A stretch of 64,000 nucleotides of DNA from Psychrobacillus sp044762745 (lineage in GTDB: Bacteria > Bacillota > Bacilli > Bacillales_A > Planococcaceae). Location of the stretch: positions 6,023 through 70,022 of the forward strand of contig NZ_JBIWEX010000024.1 in assembly GCF_044762745.1 (NCBI RefSeq). Direction: 5' to 3'. Below, one piece after another: positions 34,007-41,651 of this stretch. The first letter of the stretch is position 1. Each line of letters begins with the position of its first letter. The position numbers and the translations under genes are program-made. The notes under the pieces were generated by a model. That model had not been told where the DNA came from, ran no database searches, and was given only the letters and a program-made list of their open reading frames with translations.

Positions 34007-34273
34007 ATGGAAAAAGAAATGATTATTTGTAGGTGTGAAGAAGTAACTTACGGTAAATTAGTAGAAACCGCAAATACGTATAACTGTAATTCTCGGGAAC
34101 TGAAGCTTCGAACGCGGGCTGGTATGGGCTATTGTGGGGGGAGAACCTGTCGCAATATGGTTGATAGCATTGCCCATTCCTCCTCCGAAAGAATTAGTAC
34201 GGAGATTACGCTAAAATATCAACCACCAATTAGACCTATAAGTTTCGGTGATTTAGGAGCTGTGGAGAGATGA
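34007..34273 (+). CDS. BFD-like [2Fe-2S]-binding protein
   Basis: This 88-residue protein has the bacterioferritin-associated ferredoxin-type cysteine pattern: IICRCEEVTYG (C-x-C) and YCGGRTCRNMV (C-x4-C). Such domains occur as the small gamma subunit or C-terminal domain of amino-acid and opine dehydrogenases. It is followed by a ferredoxin and an FAD protein in overlapping frames. I infer a redox subunit of D-hydroxyproline dehydrogenase. Confidence 0.85.
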   Translation: MEKEMIICRCEEVTYGKLVETANTYNCNSRELKLRTRAGMGYCGGRTCRNMVDSIAHSSSERISTEITLKYQPPIRPISFGDLGAVER

Positions 34274-34608
34274 CAAGAAGAATTATTAATCATCCAGTAT
34301 TGGATAAAATAGACGAAACGAATGTTATTTCTTTTACTTTTAATAACACTGTATTACAGGGTTTGAAAAACGAATCATTAGCTGCTGCTCTGTTAGCTAA
34401 TGGCATCCGCACATTACGAGTTCATGAAGAAAGCGGGACACCACGTGGTATTTATTGTAACATTGGTCATTGTTTTGAATGTCGTGTAACTGTCGATGGA
34501 CAACAAGGGGTAAGAGCTTGTCTAACCCCTTTAAAAGAAGGCATGAATGTTTCAAGTGGCGAAACCTTCCTAACATCAGTAAGAGATTGGAGGTCGGAGA
34601 ATGAGTAA
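34270..34608 (+). CDS. HcnA-like [2Fe-2S] ferredoxin subunit
   Basis: This 112-residue protein has a plant-type ferredoxin cluster-binding set CNIGHCFECRVTVDG with a later RACLTPL (C-x4-C-x2-C-x12-C). The start FTFNNTVLQGLKNESLAAALLANGIRTLR is typical of small iron-sulfur subunits of hydrogen-cyanide-synthase-like and opine-oxidase-like complexes. It overlaps both neighbours (ATGA type upstream, 8 bases downstream), which points to a fixed-ratio complex. Confidence 0.87.
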   Translation: MTRRIINHPVLDKIDETNVISFTFNNTVLQGLKNESLAAALLANGIRTLRVHEESGTPRGIYCNIGHCFECRVTVDGQQGVRACLTPLKEGMNVSSGETFLTSVRDWRSENE

Positions 34609-35827
34609 AGTCATTATTATAGGCGCAGGTCCTGCAGGATTATCTGCTGCTATTACCATTGCAGAAAATGGATTGGATGTTTTAGTTCTCGATGAATATA
34701 TGATTGCTGGTGGTAGGTTACTAGGGCAATTGTATGAAGAACCTAACGGAAATTGGTGGAATGGTATAAAGGAATCCCAAAAGTTATATGAAAGGGCCGT
34801 TGAACTCGGTGTCAAAATCTATCTAAATACACCGGTTTCCAATATCGAGAAAATGGATGAAACATGGGTCATTTATACAAACACCGAAACATATACTACT
34901 TCCCATTTATTGCTCGCAACTGGGGCAGCCGAAGCCCCACTACCTATCCCAGGATGGACACTTCCTGGCGTCATGTCTGTTGGAGCTGCGCAAGTTATGA
35001 CAAATGTGCATCGAGTTAAACCCGGAGAAAATGGTGTAATTATAGGCATTAACGTCCTTTCATCCGCAATAGCGATGGAACTCAAACTTGCCGGTATTGG
35101 AGTCGAATGTATTGCTTTACCTAAAATGAACAAAATAACTAAAGAATCAGGAAATCCCATGAATGTCATGAATTCATTATTACATGTTTCTCATATGGCC
35201 CCTTCTGCGTTTGTTAAACTCGGAAGTAAACTGATGAAGAATGAGTTCATGAAAAAGATGGGTATCTCTTTTTTTCCGAAGAGTGGCGTGAAAATGTGGG
35301 ATATTCCAATCATGCTTCGTAAAGCAGTAATTGAAATATATGGAGATGGTCAAGTAGAAGGGGTGAAAGTTGCCACCATTAGTCCTTCTGGAGAAATCAT
35401 TGCAGGTACTGAAGAGAAAATTGGAGCTGATTTTGTCTGTATTGCAGGTGGATTATATCCTCTGGCAGAATTGGCTGCTGTAGCTGGATGTCCTTTTTAT
35501 CATATTGAGGAATTAGGTGGCTATGTACCTCTTCATAATGACCGTATGGAAACCGCACTAGATGGTCTGTATGTTGCAGGTAACATTACGGGAATCGAAG
35601 GTGCCAAAGTAGCAATCCGTCAAGGAATTACAGCAGGTTTATCGATTGTTCATAATAGTGGGGTACCTAATAAAGAAGGATTAATCCAAGCTTCTATTGA
35701 ACATATCGGACAAACCCGAAAAGATGCTTATATCCAGTTCCATCCTTCTGTAAATGAAGGAAAACGAAAACTACGACAGTATTGGGAAAATCATTTAAAT
35801 TCTAAAGAGATGGAAATACTGAACTAA
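34601..35827 (+). CDS. FAD/NAD(P)-binding oxidoreductase subunit
   Basis: This 408-residue flavoprotein has an N-terminal dinucleotide motif VIIIGAGPAGLSAAITIAENG, a second one near residue 145-165 (GENGVIIGINVLSSAIAMELKLAG, which lacks the classic GxGxxG), and the LYVAGNITGIEGAKVAIRQGITAG C-terminal FAD segment. This is the layout of the large subunit of HcnB/OoxA-type dehydrogenases. With the two iron-sulfur proteins upstream and the DAO-family flavoprotein of the neighbouring operon it could complete a multi-subunit D-hydroxyproline dehydrogenase that passes electrons to the respiratory chain. The subunit pairing is inference. Confidence 0.88.
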   Translation: MSKVIIIGAGPAGLSAAITIAENGLDVLVLDEYMIAGGRLLGQLYEEPNGNWWNGIKESQKLYERAVELGVKIYLNTPVSNIEKMDETWVIYTNTETYTTSHLLLATGAAEAPLPIPGWTLPGVMSVGAAQVMTNVHRVKPGENGVIIGINVLSSAIAMELKLAGIGVECIALPKMNKITKESGNPMNVMNSLLHVSHMAPSAFVKLGSKLMKNEFMKKMGISFFPKSGVKMWDIPIMLRKAVIEIYGDGQVEGVKVATISPSGEIIAGTEEKIGADFVCIAGGLYPLAELAAVAGCPFYHIEELGGYVPLHNDRMETALDGLYVAGNITGIEGAKVAIRQGITAGLSIVHNSGVPNKEGLIQASIEHIGQTRKDAYIQFHPSVNEGKRKLRQYWENHLNSKEMEILN

Positions 35828-35851
35828 ATGAATATCGATATTAGAAATTCC

Positions 35852-35889
35852 GGCTACCTTCAAAGTCTAACTAGGCTTTGAAGGTAGTC
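35852..35889 (+). terminator. hairpin ending the oxidoreductase operon
   Basis: GGCTACCTTCAAAG pairs with CTTTGAAGGTAGTC across a 10-base loop. The downstream T run is short, but the long stem supports a terminator. Confidence 0.75.
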
Positions 35890-35909
35890 ATTTCAATGAC
35901 AAATAAAAA

Positions 35910-35936
35910 GCACACCACTATATCCAAGTGGCGTAC
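35910..35936 (-). terminator. terminator of the mccB operon
   Basis: On the minus strand a CCACT/AGTGG stem with outer GTAC/GTGC pairing is followed by CTTTTTATTT, 10 bases past the mccB stop. Confidence 0.7.
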
Positions 35937-35945
35937 ATTAATTGA

Positions 35946-37079
35946 TTATACTAGTGCTTGCGCTAAATCTTCCACTAAATCTTCCACATCTTCAATCCCA
36001 ACGGAAATTCGTACAAGCCCGTCCGTAATACCTAATTCTAACCTGCGCTCCCTAGGGATTGAAGCATGTGTCATTCTTGCTGGTACAGAGATTAAGCTTT
36101 CCACTGCACCTAAACTTTCTGCTAAGGTAAAATATCGAAGCTTCGCTAATAACGCATCAGCTTTTTCCTCACTTCCCACATCAAAGGAAATCATTCCACC
36201 GAAGCCAGTCGTTTGTTTTTTCATCAGTTCGTGACCTGGATGTTGCACTAAACCTGGATAATAGACTTTCTCCACAAATTTATGTTCATCAAAGAACTCC
36301 GCAATTCGCTGAGCATTCGACTGATGCTCTTCCATACGAAGTCCTAGTGTTTTAATGCCGCGCATTAATAACCAAGAATCTTGAGGTCCTAACACTGCTC
36401 CAACTGAGTTTTGTACAAAATGTAAATCGGTCGCAAGCTTTTCGGAATTTACAACAGCTAAACCAGCCACTACATCACTATGCCCACCAATATATTTCGT
36501 CGCACTATGCAAGACAATGTCTGCTCCCAGTGCAATTGGTTGCTGGAAATAAGGTGTCATAAATGTATTATCTACGATTGTAAGTAACCCTTTTTCTTTT
36601 GCAAGTTTTGCAACAGCTTCCATGTCGGTAATTTTTAATAAAGGATTCGTTGGTGTTTCCATAAATATCGCTTTCGTATTTTTAAAAATAGTTGATTCCA
36701 CTTTGGCTAGATCACTCGTATCTACAAAAGTAGCCTCTATTCCAAAACGATTTAATACTTTCGACATGACCCGATAGGTCCCGCCATAGACATCATCTGT
36801 TAAAATAACGTGGTCCCCTTTATTGAAAAGCATCATTACTGAACTGGTTGCAGCCATCCCAGAAGCAAATGCAAATCCAGCAACTCCGCCTTCTAACTCG
36901 CTTATTAATACTTCCAATGCATGACGAGTAGGATTTCCAGTTCGAGAATATTCATACCCATTGAATTTTCCGACCGCTTCTTGTTTATACGTACTCACTT
37001 GATAAATTGGTGTAGATACAGCACCAGTTGCTTCGTCGCCAACAATACCTGCATGAATCAGTTTCGTTTTTGCACGCAT
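35946..37079 (-). CDS. mccB: cystathionine gamma-lyase/homocysteine gamma-lyase
   Basis: This 377-residue PLP enzyme of the Cys/Met metabolism family cleaves cystathionine to cysteine, 2-oxobutyrate and ammonia. Key segments are YSRTGNPTRHALE, FASGMAA, DDVYGGTYR, ETPTNPLLKI and the PLP lysine in HSATKYIGGHSD. It ends the yrrT-luxS-mccA-mccB cluster, and the gap to mccA is 3 bases. Together with MccA it carries sulfur from homocysteine to cysteine. Confidence 0.94.
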   Translation of the reverse strand: MRAKTKLIHAGIVGDEATGAVSTPIYQVSTYKQEAVGKFNGYEYSRTGNPTRHALEVLISELEGGVAGFAFASGMAATSSVMMLFNKGDHVILTDDVYGGTYRVMSKVLNRFGIEATFVDTSDLAKVESTIFKNTKAIFMETPTNPLLKITDMEAVAKLAKEKGLLTIVDNTFMTPYFQQPIALGADIVLHSATKYIGGHSDVVAGLAVVNSEKLATDLHFVQNSVGAVLGPQDSWLLMRGIKTLGLRMEEHQSNAQRIAEFFDEHKFVEKVYYPGLVQHPGHELMKKQTTGFGGMISFDVGSEEKADALLAKLRYFTLAESLGAVESLISVPARMTHASIPRERRLELGITDGLVRISVGIEDVEDLVEDLAQALV

Positions 37080-37082
37080 GTT

Positions 37083-38015
37083 TTATTTCTCCTCCTTAAA
37101 TAACTCATACACTTTCTGACTTAAATAACGTTCGCTAGAGTCTGGAAAAATAGTGACAATATGGCTTCCTTCTTTTGCAACTTCTGCTTCTTTCAATGCC
37201 GCATAAAAAGCTGCTCCTGACGAACTACCAACAAGTAAACCTTCTTTTTGAGACAACGCTCGAAGTTGTGCTAAAGCATCTTCATCGCGTACAGTATGAA
37301 TCGCGTCGAAATAAGAACGATCCATAAATGGTGGTAAAAACTCCATTCCAATCCCTTCCGTCACATGCGAACCCGCAGTCCCACCATTCAAAATAGATCC
37401 AACTGGTTCTACTATGACCGTTTTCACATGAGCATTTCGCTCTTTTAAAAAAGTAGACGTACCCATAAACGTCCCGCCTGAGCCGGCTCCTGCAACAAAC
37501 ACATCAATTTGCCCTTCTAAATCTCTCCAAATTTCCGGTCCAAGTGTTTTTTCGTAAGTAGCTGGATTCGCCGGATTCGAAAATTGGGATGGGGAAAAAG
37601 AATTTGGGATGGTCGCAGCTAAATCACTTGCTTTATCGATTGCGCCTTGCATTCCAAGAGATGTCTCTGTATTTACGATTTCTGCACCTAATGCACGCAT
37701 TAACGTTTGTTTTTCGATACTAAACTTCTTTGGAACGACAAAAATTACTTTGTACCCTTTTCCAATTGCAGCTAGCGCAATACCTATTCCGGTATTTCCA
37801 GCAGTCGGCTCAATGATTGTTCCACCAGGCTTTAGCTTTCCGGATTCTTGCGCATCTTGGATCAAAGATAAACCAAGTCGATCTTTCACACTACCACCTG
37901 GGTTTAAATACTCCAACTTTGCAAAGACTCTGCAATTATTTGGAATAGTAATATGTGTAATTTCCACGATAGGCGTGTTTCCTATTAACTCCTGGACACT
38001 ACGAAAATAGTTCAT
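37083..38015 (-). CDS. mccA: O-acetylserine-dependent cystathionine beta-synthase
   Basis: This 310-residue enzyme of the cysteine synthase/CBS family has the PLP lysine in NPGGSVKDRLG, TAGNTGIGIALAA, AGAGSGGTFMGT and VGSSSGAAFYAALK. The start is the ATG that shares its A with the TAA of luxS (TAATG); a longer reading into luxS is rejected. In B. subtilis the equivalent gene (yrhA) makes cystathionine from O-acetylserine and homocysteine, and the neighbours here fit that reading better than a general cysteine synthase. Confidence 0.92.
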   Translation of the reverse strand: MNYFRSVQELIGNTPIVEITHITIPNNCRVFAKLEYLNPGGSVKDRLGLSLIQDAQESGKLKPGGTIIEPTAGNTGIGIALAAIGKGYKVIFVVPKKFSIEKQTLMRALGAEIVNTETSLGMQGAIDKASDLAATIPNSFSPSQFSNPANPATYEKTLGPEIWRDLEGQIDVFVAGAGSGGTFMGTSTFLKERNAHVKTVIVEPVGSILNGGTAGSHVTEGIGMEFLPPFMDRSYFDAIHTVRDEDALAQLRALSQKEGLLVGSSSGAAFYAALKEAEVAKEGSHIVTIFPDSSERYLSQKVYELFKEEK

Positions 38016-38485
38016 TATACTTCCTCTTTGTAAATTTGTCGCCATTCATCTTTTTTAGCAAGCATTTCAGACGCAATTTCTTTGGCACCTTCTAAGCTAT
38101 GACTCGCTGCCCATCCACATTGCACTTCATTGCAAGCTGGTACTTCTGTTGCTTTTAGCACATCTTGTAATGTTTTTTCCAGAATCTCTAAAATTTCATC
38201 ATAGTTTGTATGATTGATAACTGATAAATAAAATCCAGTTTGGCATCCCATCGGACTAAGATCTACTACTTGGTCGGTATGATTACGAATATTTTCCGCC
38301 ATCAAATGCTCTAATGAATGCAGAGCTGGCATTTTCATATGTTCTTTATTTGGCTGTTTAAAACGAATATCGTATTTATAAATTTCATCTCCACGAATTC
38401 CTTCTTTTGTGCCTGCTAAACGGACAAATGGTGCTGCTACCTTTGTGTGATCCAGGTTAAAACTTTCTACATTCATTTTTTGCAT
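38015..38485 (-). CDS. luxS: S-ribosylhomocysteine lyase LuxS
   Basis: This 156-residue metalloenzyme splits S-ribosylhomocysteine into homocysteine and DPD, the precursor of AI-2. Metal ligands are His56 and His60 in HSLEH and Cys123 in ACNEVQCGW. The catalytic Cys81 is in SPMGCQTGFY. It is placed inside the yrrT-mccAB cluster, where its homocysteine is used directly by MccA. The stop overlaps the mccA start. Confidence 0.96.
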   Translation of the reverse strand: MQKMNVESFNLDHTKVAAPFVRLAGTKEGIRGDEIYKYDIRFKQPNKEHMKMPALHSLEHLMAENIRNHTDQVVDLSPMGCQTGFYLSVINHTNYDEILEILEKTLQDVLKATEVPACNEVQCGWAASHSLEGAKEIASEMLAKKDEWRQIYKEEV

Positions 38486-38497
38486 TTTTATCGCTCC

Positions 38498-39136
38498 TTA
38501 TATTTTTTCCGCTTCCATTAACCAAACAAAATCATTCATTTTCGTAAAATGCACTTGAAAACCCGCTTCATCAAACAATTTTGTTAAGATTGGGATCGTC
38601 GTATAATATTCTCTTTCTAAATCATCTGCTACATGATGGAATCCACGAGCTCTTTCTTTTGCAATTTGGGCTAGTTTTGCATCCTTTGATATAAAAGCAG
38701 TATCTGCAAAAACAACTTTTCCATTTGTCGATAGAAGTGCTGCATATTTTTGCAATGCTTCTCTTTTTTCATCATCGGTTAAATGATGAAATACATATGT
38801 GCTTACAAATGCATCAATACGTTCTGTTCCTTCTTCAAATTGCAGTAAGTCTCCATCTATAACTCTAATAGAAGGAAATCGTGTGGCTGTTGCATGACGC
38901 ATCTTTATATTAGGTTCGATACCAATGACCGAAATCCCTGCTTCTATTAACTTTGCTGTTAAATTTCCGGTTCCGGTTCCAAATTCGATGACAGTGCCTG
39001 AAACACTCGATACAACTTTATTTAATATTTTTTCATATCCTTCAAATACATCTCGATACTCCGGATCTTTTCCAGAAACCGAAGCCTCGTATGAATCCGC
39101 CCAATCATCAAAAATATCGACAAACTCCCTGCCCAT
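38498..39136 (-). CDS. yrrT: YrrT-type SAM-dependent methyltransferase
   Basis: This 212-residue protein closely resembles B. subtilis YrrT: MGREFVDIFDDWADSYEASV, VIEFGTGTGNLTAKLIEAG (SAM site), VIGIEPNIKMR, DAFVSTYVFHHLTDDEKREA and the terminal NDFVWLMEA. The start at 39136 follows AAAGGGG; the upstream in-frame ATG lacks a site. It is the first gene of the sulfur-recycling cluster. The methyl acceptor is unknown; the product S-adenosylhomocysteine would feed the pathway. Confidence 0.92.
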   Translation of the reverse strand: MGREFVDIFDDWADSYEASVSGKDPEYRDVFEGYEKILNKVVSSVSGTVIEFGTGTGNLTAKLIEAGISVIGIEPNIKMRHATATRFPSIRVIDGDLLQFEEGTERIDAFVSTYVFHHLTDDEKREALQKYAALLSTNGKVVFADTAFISKDAKLAQIAKERARGFHHVADDLEREYYTTIPILTKLFDEAGFQVHFTKMNDFVWLMEAEKI

Positions 39137-39202
39137 GTCATGACCCCTTTTTAAAACTACATTATTCCGATTCAATTACTTTGAATTAGGCTTAACATAA
39201 AT

Positions 39203-39230
39203 ATTTATAACATAATTTAGCAAATTGTCA
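39203..39230 (-). promoter_or_regulatory. sigma-A promoter of yrrT-luxS-mccAB
   Basis: On the minus strand TTGACA (39225-39230), a 16-base spacer and TATAAA (39203-39208) lie about 65 bases before the yrrT ATG. In B. subtilis the homologous operon is under CymR; I do not see a clear CymR box. Confidence 0.65.
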
Positions 39231-39275
39231 AACAAAAAAAGAGTCTCTCTATCGGCATTACAGACGATTATTAAT

Positions 39276-39314
39276 AAAAAATGCAGGGAGATTTGATTCC
39301 CCCCTGCATTTTTT
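39276..39314. terminator. bidirectional-looking hairpin terminator
   Basis: AAAAAATGCAGGG and CCCTGCATTTTTT form a perfect 13-bp stem with a 13-base loop. It probably ends the leftward FetAB-like operon. It is also the hairpin half of the composite element described with the adjoining array. Confidence 0.88.
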
Positions 39315-39326
39315 ATAGGAAATACT

Positions 39327-39420
39327 TTTAGTTGTAAAAATAGCTGTATTAGTTGTAATTTTAGTGTATTTAGTTGTAAAAATCGAAGCGATAGTTGTAA
39401 AAGGAAATTTTAGTCATAAA
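39327..39420 (+). repeat. TAGTTGTAA array, 21-bp period (copy A)
   Basis: TAGTTGTAA occurs with its GTTGTAA core starting at 39331, 39352, 39373 and 39394, exactly 21 bases apart, with a decayed copy (AGTCATAA) at about 39412. The array begins with TTTTTTATAGGAAAT beside the hairpin and ends TAGTTGTAAAAGGAAATTTT. The same arrangement recurs, inverted, at 59.6-59.8 kb. Confidence 0.85.
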
Positions 39421-39518
39421 AAACAACCATTTTTCATTAATCGTAAAATAGTATGCAATATTAGACGTACTATTTAACTGTTTATTTCCGAAAATAACCG
39501 AATAGATTCAGTTGTTAC

Positions 39519-40268
39519 TTACCACTTTTTCAACTGCAAATCCTTCGTAAATAACCTTTTATAACAAATAACACTCAACATCATGCTCGTAATAGCGGAG
39601 GAGCTTGTAAATACGAAGATGATTAGTATTTGATAGCGTACGGCATCTACTGGGTCCGCTCCTGCAACAATCATTCCGGTCATCATCCCTGGAAGCTGCA
39701 CAAGTCCAACTGTTTTCATTGCATCAATCGTTGGAATCATACTAAACTTAACCGATCGTTTCAGCACATCTTGCACCGCCTGCCGACTTGTTGCACCTAG
39801 TGCTAATAACGTTTCGATTTCACTTTTAGAGCTTTCCGTTTCTCTTTTTAATTGCGTCAAAAATAATCCACAAGCTACCATCGCATTCCCAATCGTCATT
39901 CCGCTAAGAGGAATAATGTACTGGGGGGTTGCTTCGATAATTTTTAAACTAAGTAGAAGTCCCATCATTAATATTTCCATCGTTGCAATGGAAAAGATAA
40001 TTCGCCAAACAATTCCCGTCATACTTTTTGCCCGTTTTGCTGCATTGAGCGCAGCAACGACTATCATGACGCATATAATCAGTACGATAAAGAACATATT
40101 TTCCGATTTAAAAATAAACTGCAGCACATAACCAACGGCGAGTAGCTGAATCGTTGCGCGCACCGTACCTATTGCAATATCCTTTTCCAGATCAAGCTTC
40201 TGCCAAACAGACAAAAGCATCGTAATAACAACAAATAATAAAGTAAAACTTAATGCCAATAAACTCAT
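39519..40268 (-). CDS. FetB/YbbM-family ABC permease (UPF0014)
   Basis: This 249-residue protein has about six to seven membrane helices. The family signature includes IGTVRATIQLLAVGYVLQFIF, IIPLSGMTIGNAMVACGL, the LALGATSRQAVQDVLKRSVKFSMIPTIDAMKTVGLVQLPGMMTG block (read in parts) and GADPVDAVRYQI. In E. coli the FetAB pair lowers iron toxicity as an exporter. Here it overlaps the ATPase gene by four bases and forms the same two-gene unit. Confidence 0.9.
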   Translation of the reverse strand: MSLLALSFTLLFVVITMLLSVWQKLDLEKDIAIGTVRATIQLLAVGYVLQFIFKSENMFFIVLIICVMIVVAALNAAKRAKSMTGIVWRIIFSIATMEILMMGLLLSLKIIEATPQYIIPLSGMTIGNAMVACGLFLTQLKRETESSKSEIETLLALGATSRQAVQDVLKRSVKFSMIPTIDAMKTVGLVQLPGMMTGMIVAGADPVDAVRYQILIIFVFTSSSAITSMMLSVICYKRLFTKDLQLKKW

Positions 40269-40993
40269 AATGTCACCGAACTAGCCAACAAGTTCCGTTT
40301 TTTAAAAAATGTATCTGTCTCGCAATCAATTGCGAGTGTACCATCTTCCATAAACCATATTCGTTCGCTAACCTTTTTTGCTTGTTCCATATCATGCGTT
40401 ACCCAAATGAAAGCGGTTTTTCTAACCTTACTCCAATTGATCAACAGATTTTCTACAAATGCTTTGCTTTGCTGATCAAGAGACGCCGTCACTTCATCGA
40501 GCAATAAAATAGAAGGTATGAGTAATAAAGAACGAACTAAAGCCACTCGTTGCTTCTCTCCTCCTGATAAATCAGTCGCTTTCTTGGTCCAATCAATCGA
40601 TTCTAGTCCAACGTCCTTCATTAGTTTTCGAGCAAGCTTATCATCAAATGTTTCATTATGTATTTTACTGACCGTTTTTAAATTATCCTCAATGGTTCCT
40701 AGAAGCATTGTTGCTTGCTGTGCTACATACGTCACCTTCGTACGCCAAATACGTGGATCTATGTCTCGCGCATGAACCCGGTTTAAACGTATTTCTCCGC
40801 TATCGGCATTATCTAATCGTGCAAGCATGCGTAAAAGCGTACTTTTTCCTTGCCCAGAGTTACCGAGTAAAACGATACGCTCAGAGGTTTTTATAGCTGC
40901 ATTTAAATCTGAAAATAAATAAGTACGATTCGTTTGTTCTTTTGTATGCCAATAATTTTTTGTTAAGCCTTTCATTTCAAGCAGTGCTGTCAT
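40265..40993 (-). CDS. FetA/YbbL-like ABC ATPase
   Basis: This ATPase is 242 residues from the ATG that overlaps the upstream TGA (ATGA), supported by AAGGA. Walker A is GNSGQGKSTLL, the Q-loop region VTYVAQQATML, the signature LSGGEKQRVALVRSL, Walker B ILLLDEVTASLD and the switch His WVTHD. It works with the UPF0014 permease downstream. A longer N-terminus (MGRTS) is possible but would extend into the acetyltransferase gene. Confidence 0.9.
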   Translation of the reverse strand: MTALLEMKGLTKNYWHTKEQTNRTYLFSDLNAAIKTSERIVLLGNSGQGKSTLLRMLARLDNADSGEIRLNRVHARDIDPRIWRTKVTYVAQQATMLLGTIEDNLKTVSKIHNETFDDKLARKLMKDVGLESIDWTKKATDLSGGEKQRVALVRSLLLIPSILLLDEVTASLDQQSKAFVENLLINWSKVRKTAFIWVTHDMEQAKKVSERIWFMEDGTLAIDCETDTFFKKRNLLASSVTL

Positions 40994-41523
40994 ACTTGTC
41001 CTTCCCATTCTTCTCTTAATATACCCATTCGAATAGAATCATAGTAAACACCATTATAAAAACGACATTTACGAAGACGTGCTTCCATCGTCATTCCTAA
41101 TTTTTCGCCAACTTTGATCATGCGTTCGTTCCCAGACCATGTTGTATAACCTACACGTACAAGGGGTAATTCTCGGAATAAATGCGTAATCCACATACGA
41201 AGTGCTTTTGTTCCAATTCCGCCACTCCAATACTGTGGCTCATAAATAACGATGCCCATTTCTAGCCAAAGCGATTCTTCATGCTCCCAATAGTAGCAAA
41301 GTGATCCTACTAGTTCATCGTCTACATAAATACCCCACATATCCTCTTGGTTAATCAGTTGATCCTTTTTTTCTAGAAATTGTGCTAATGTTTTTGGCTC
41401 ATATGGAAAATAGGGGGCGTCCCATTTTTTCCATTCAGGTGATGTTTCTTTTGCGCTTAATTCCCATAACCGAATTATTTCTGTTTCTTTAATAGGTCTT
41501 ATTATAATATTTTGCATTTTCAT
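40990..41523 (-). CDS. RimJ/RimL-type GNAT acetyltransferase
   Basis: This 177-residue protein has the GNAT_3 layout: IIIRPIKETEIIRLWEL, WGIYVDDELVGSLCYYW, YEPQYWSGGIGTKALRMWI (acetyl-CoA loop) and VGEKLGMTMEARLRKCRFYNGVYYDSIRMGIL. Family members acetylate protein N-termini, antibiotics or small amines; the target here is unknown. It is translationally coupled to the FetA-like ATPase gene. Confidence 0.9.
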   Translation of the reverse strand: MKMQNIIIRPIKETEIIRLWELSAKETSPEWKKWDAPYFPYEPKTLAQFLEKKDQLINQEDMWGIYVDDELVGSLCYYWEHEESLWLEMGIVIYEPQYWSGGIGTKALRMWITHLFRELPLVRVGYTTWSGNERMIKVGEKLGMTMEARLRKCRFYNGVYYDSIRMGILREEWEGQV

Positions 41524-41651
41524 GACCCCCGTCCTACTTACATAAACTTAATATTATCACAATTTCGTTCATATGACCGTATCACAGATGCACTTCGTTA
41601 TGTTAAAGTGTTATACAACAAAAGTATTAATAGAAAAGGAGTGACACAACT

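Larger units (their letters stand above)
39137..39518. other. intergenic region: promoter, hairpin, 21-bp array
   Basis: From right to left this gap holds the 21-bp TAGTTGTAA array, a strong hairpin terminator and the promoter of the yrrT cluster, each listed separately. No S-box or T-box leader fold was recognised. Confidence 0.7.

Noticed and set aside
39327..39420. Regularly spaced repeats as a CRISPR array
   Set aside because: Units are about 9 conserved bases at a 21-base period with no unique 30-base spacers and no cas genes. It is a minisatellite-like array.
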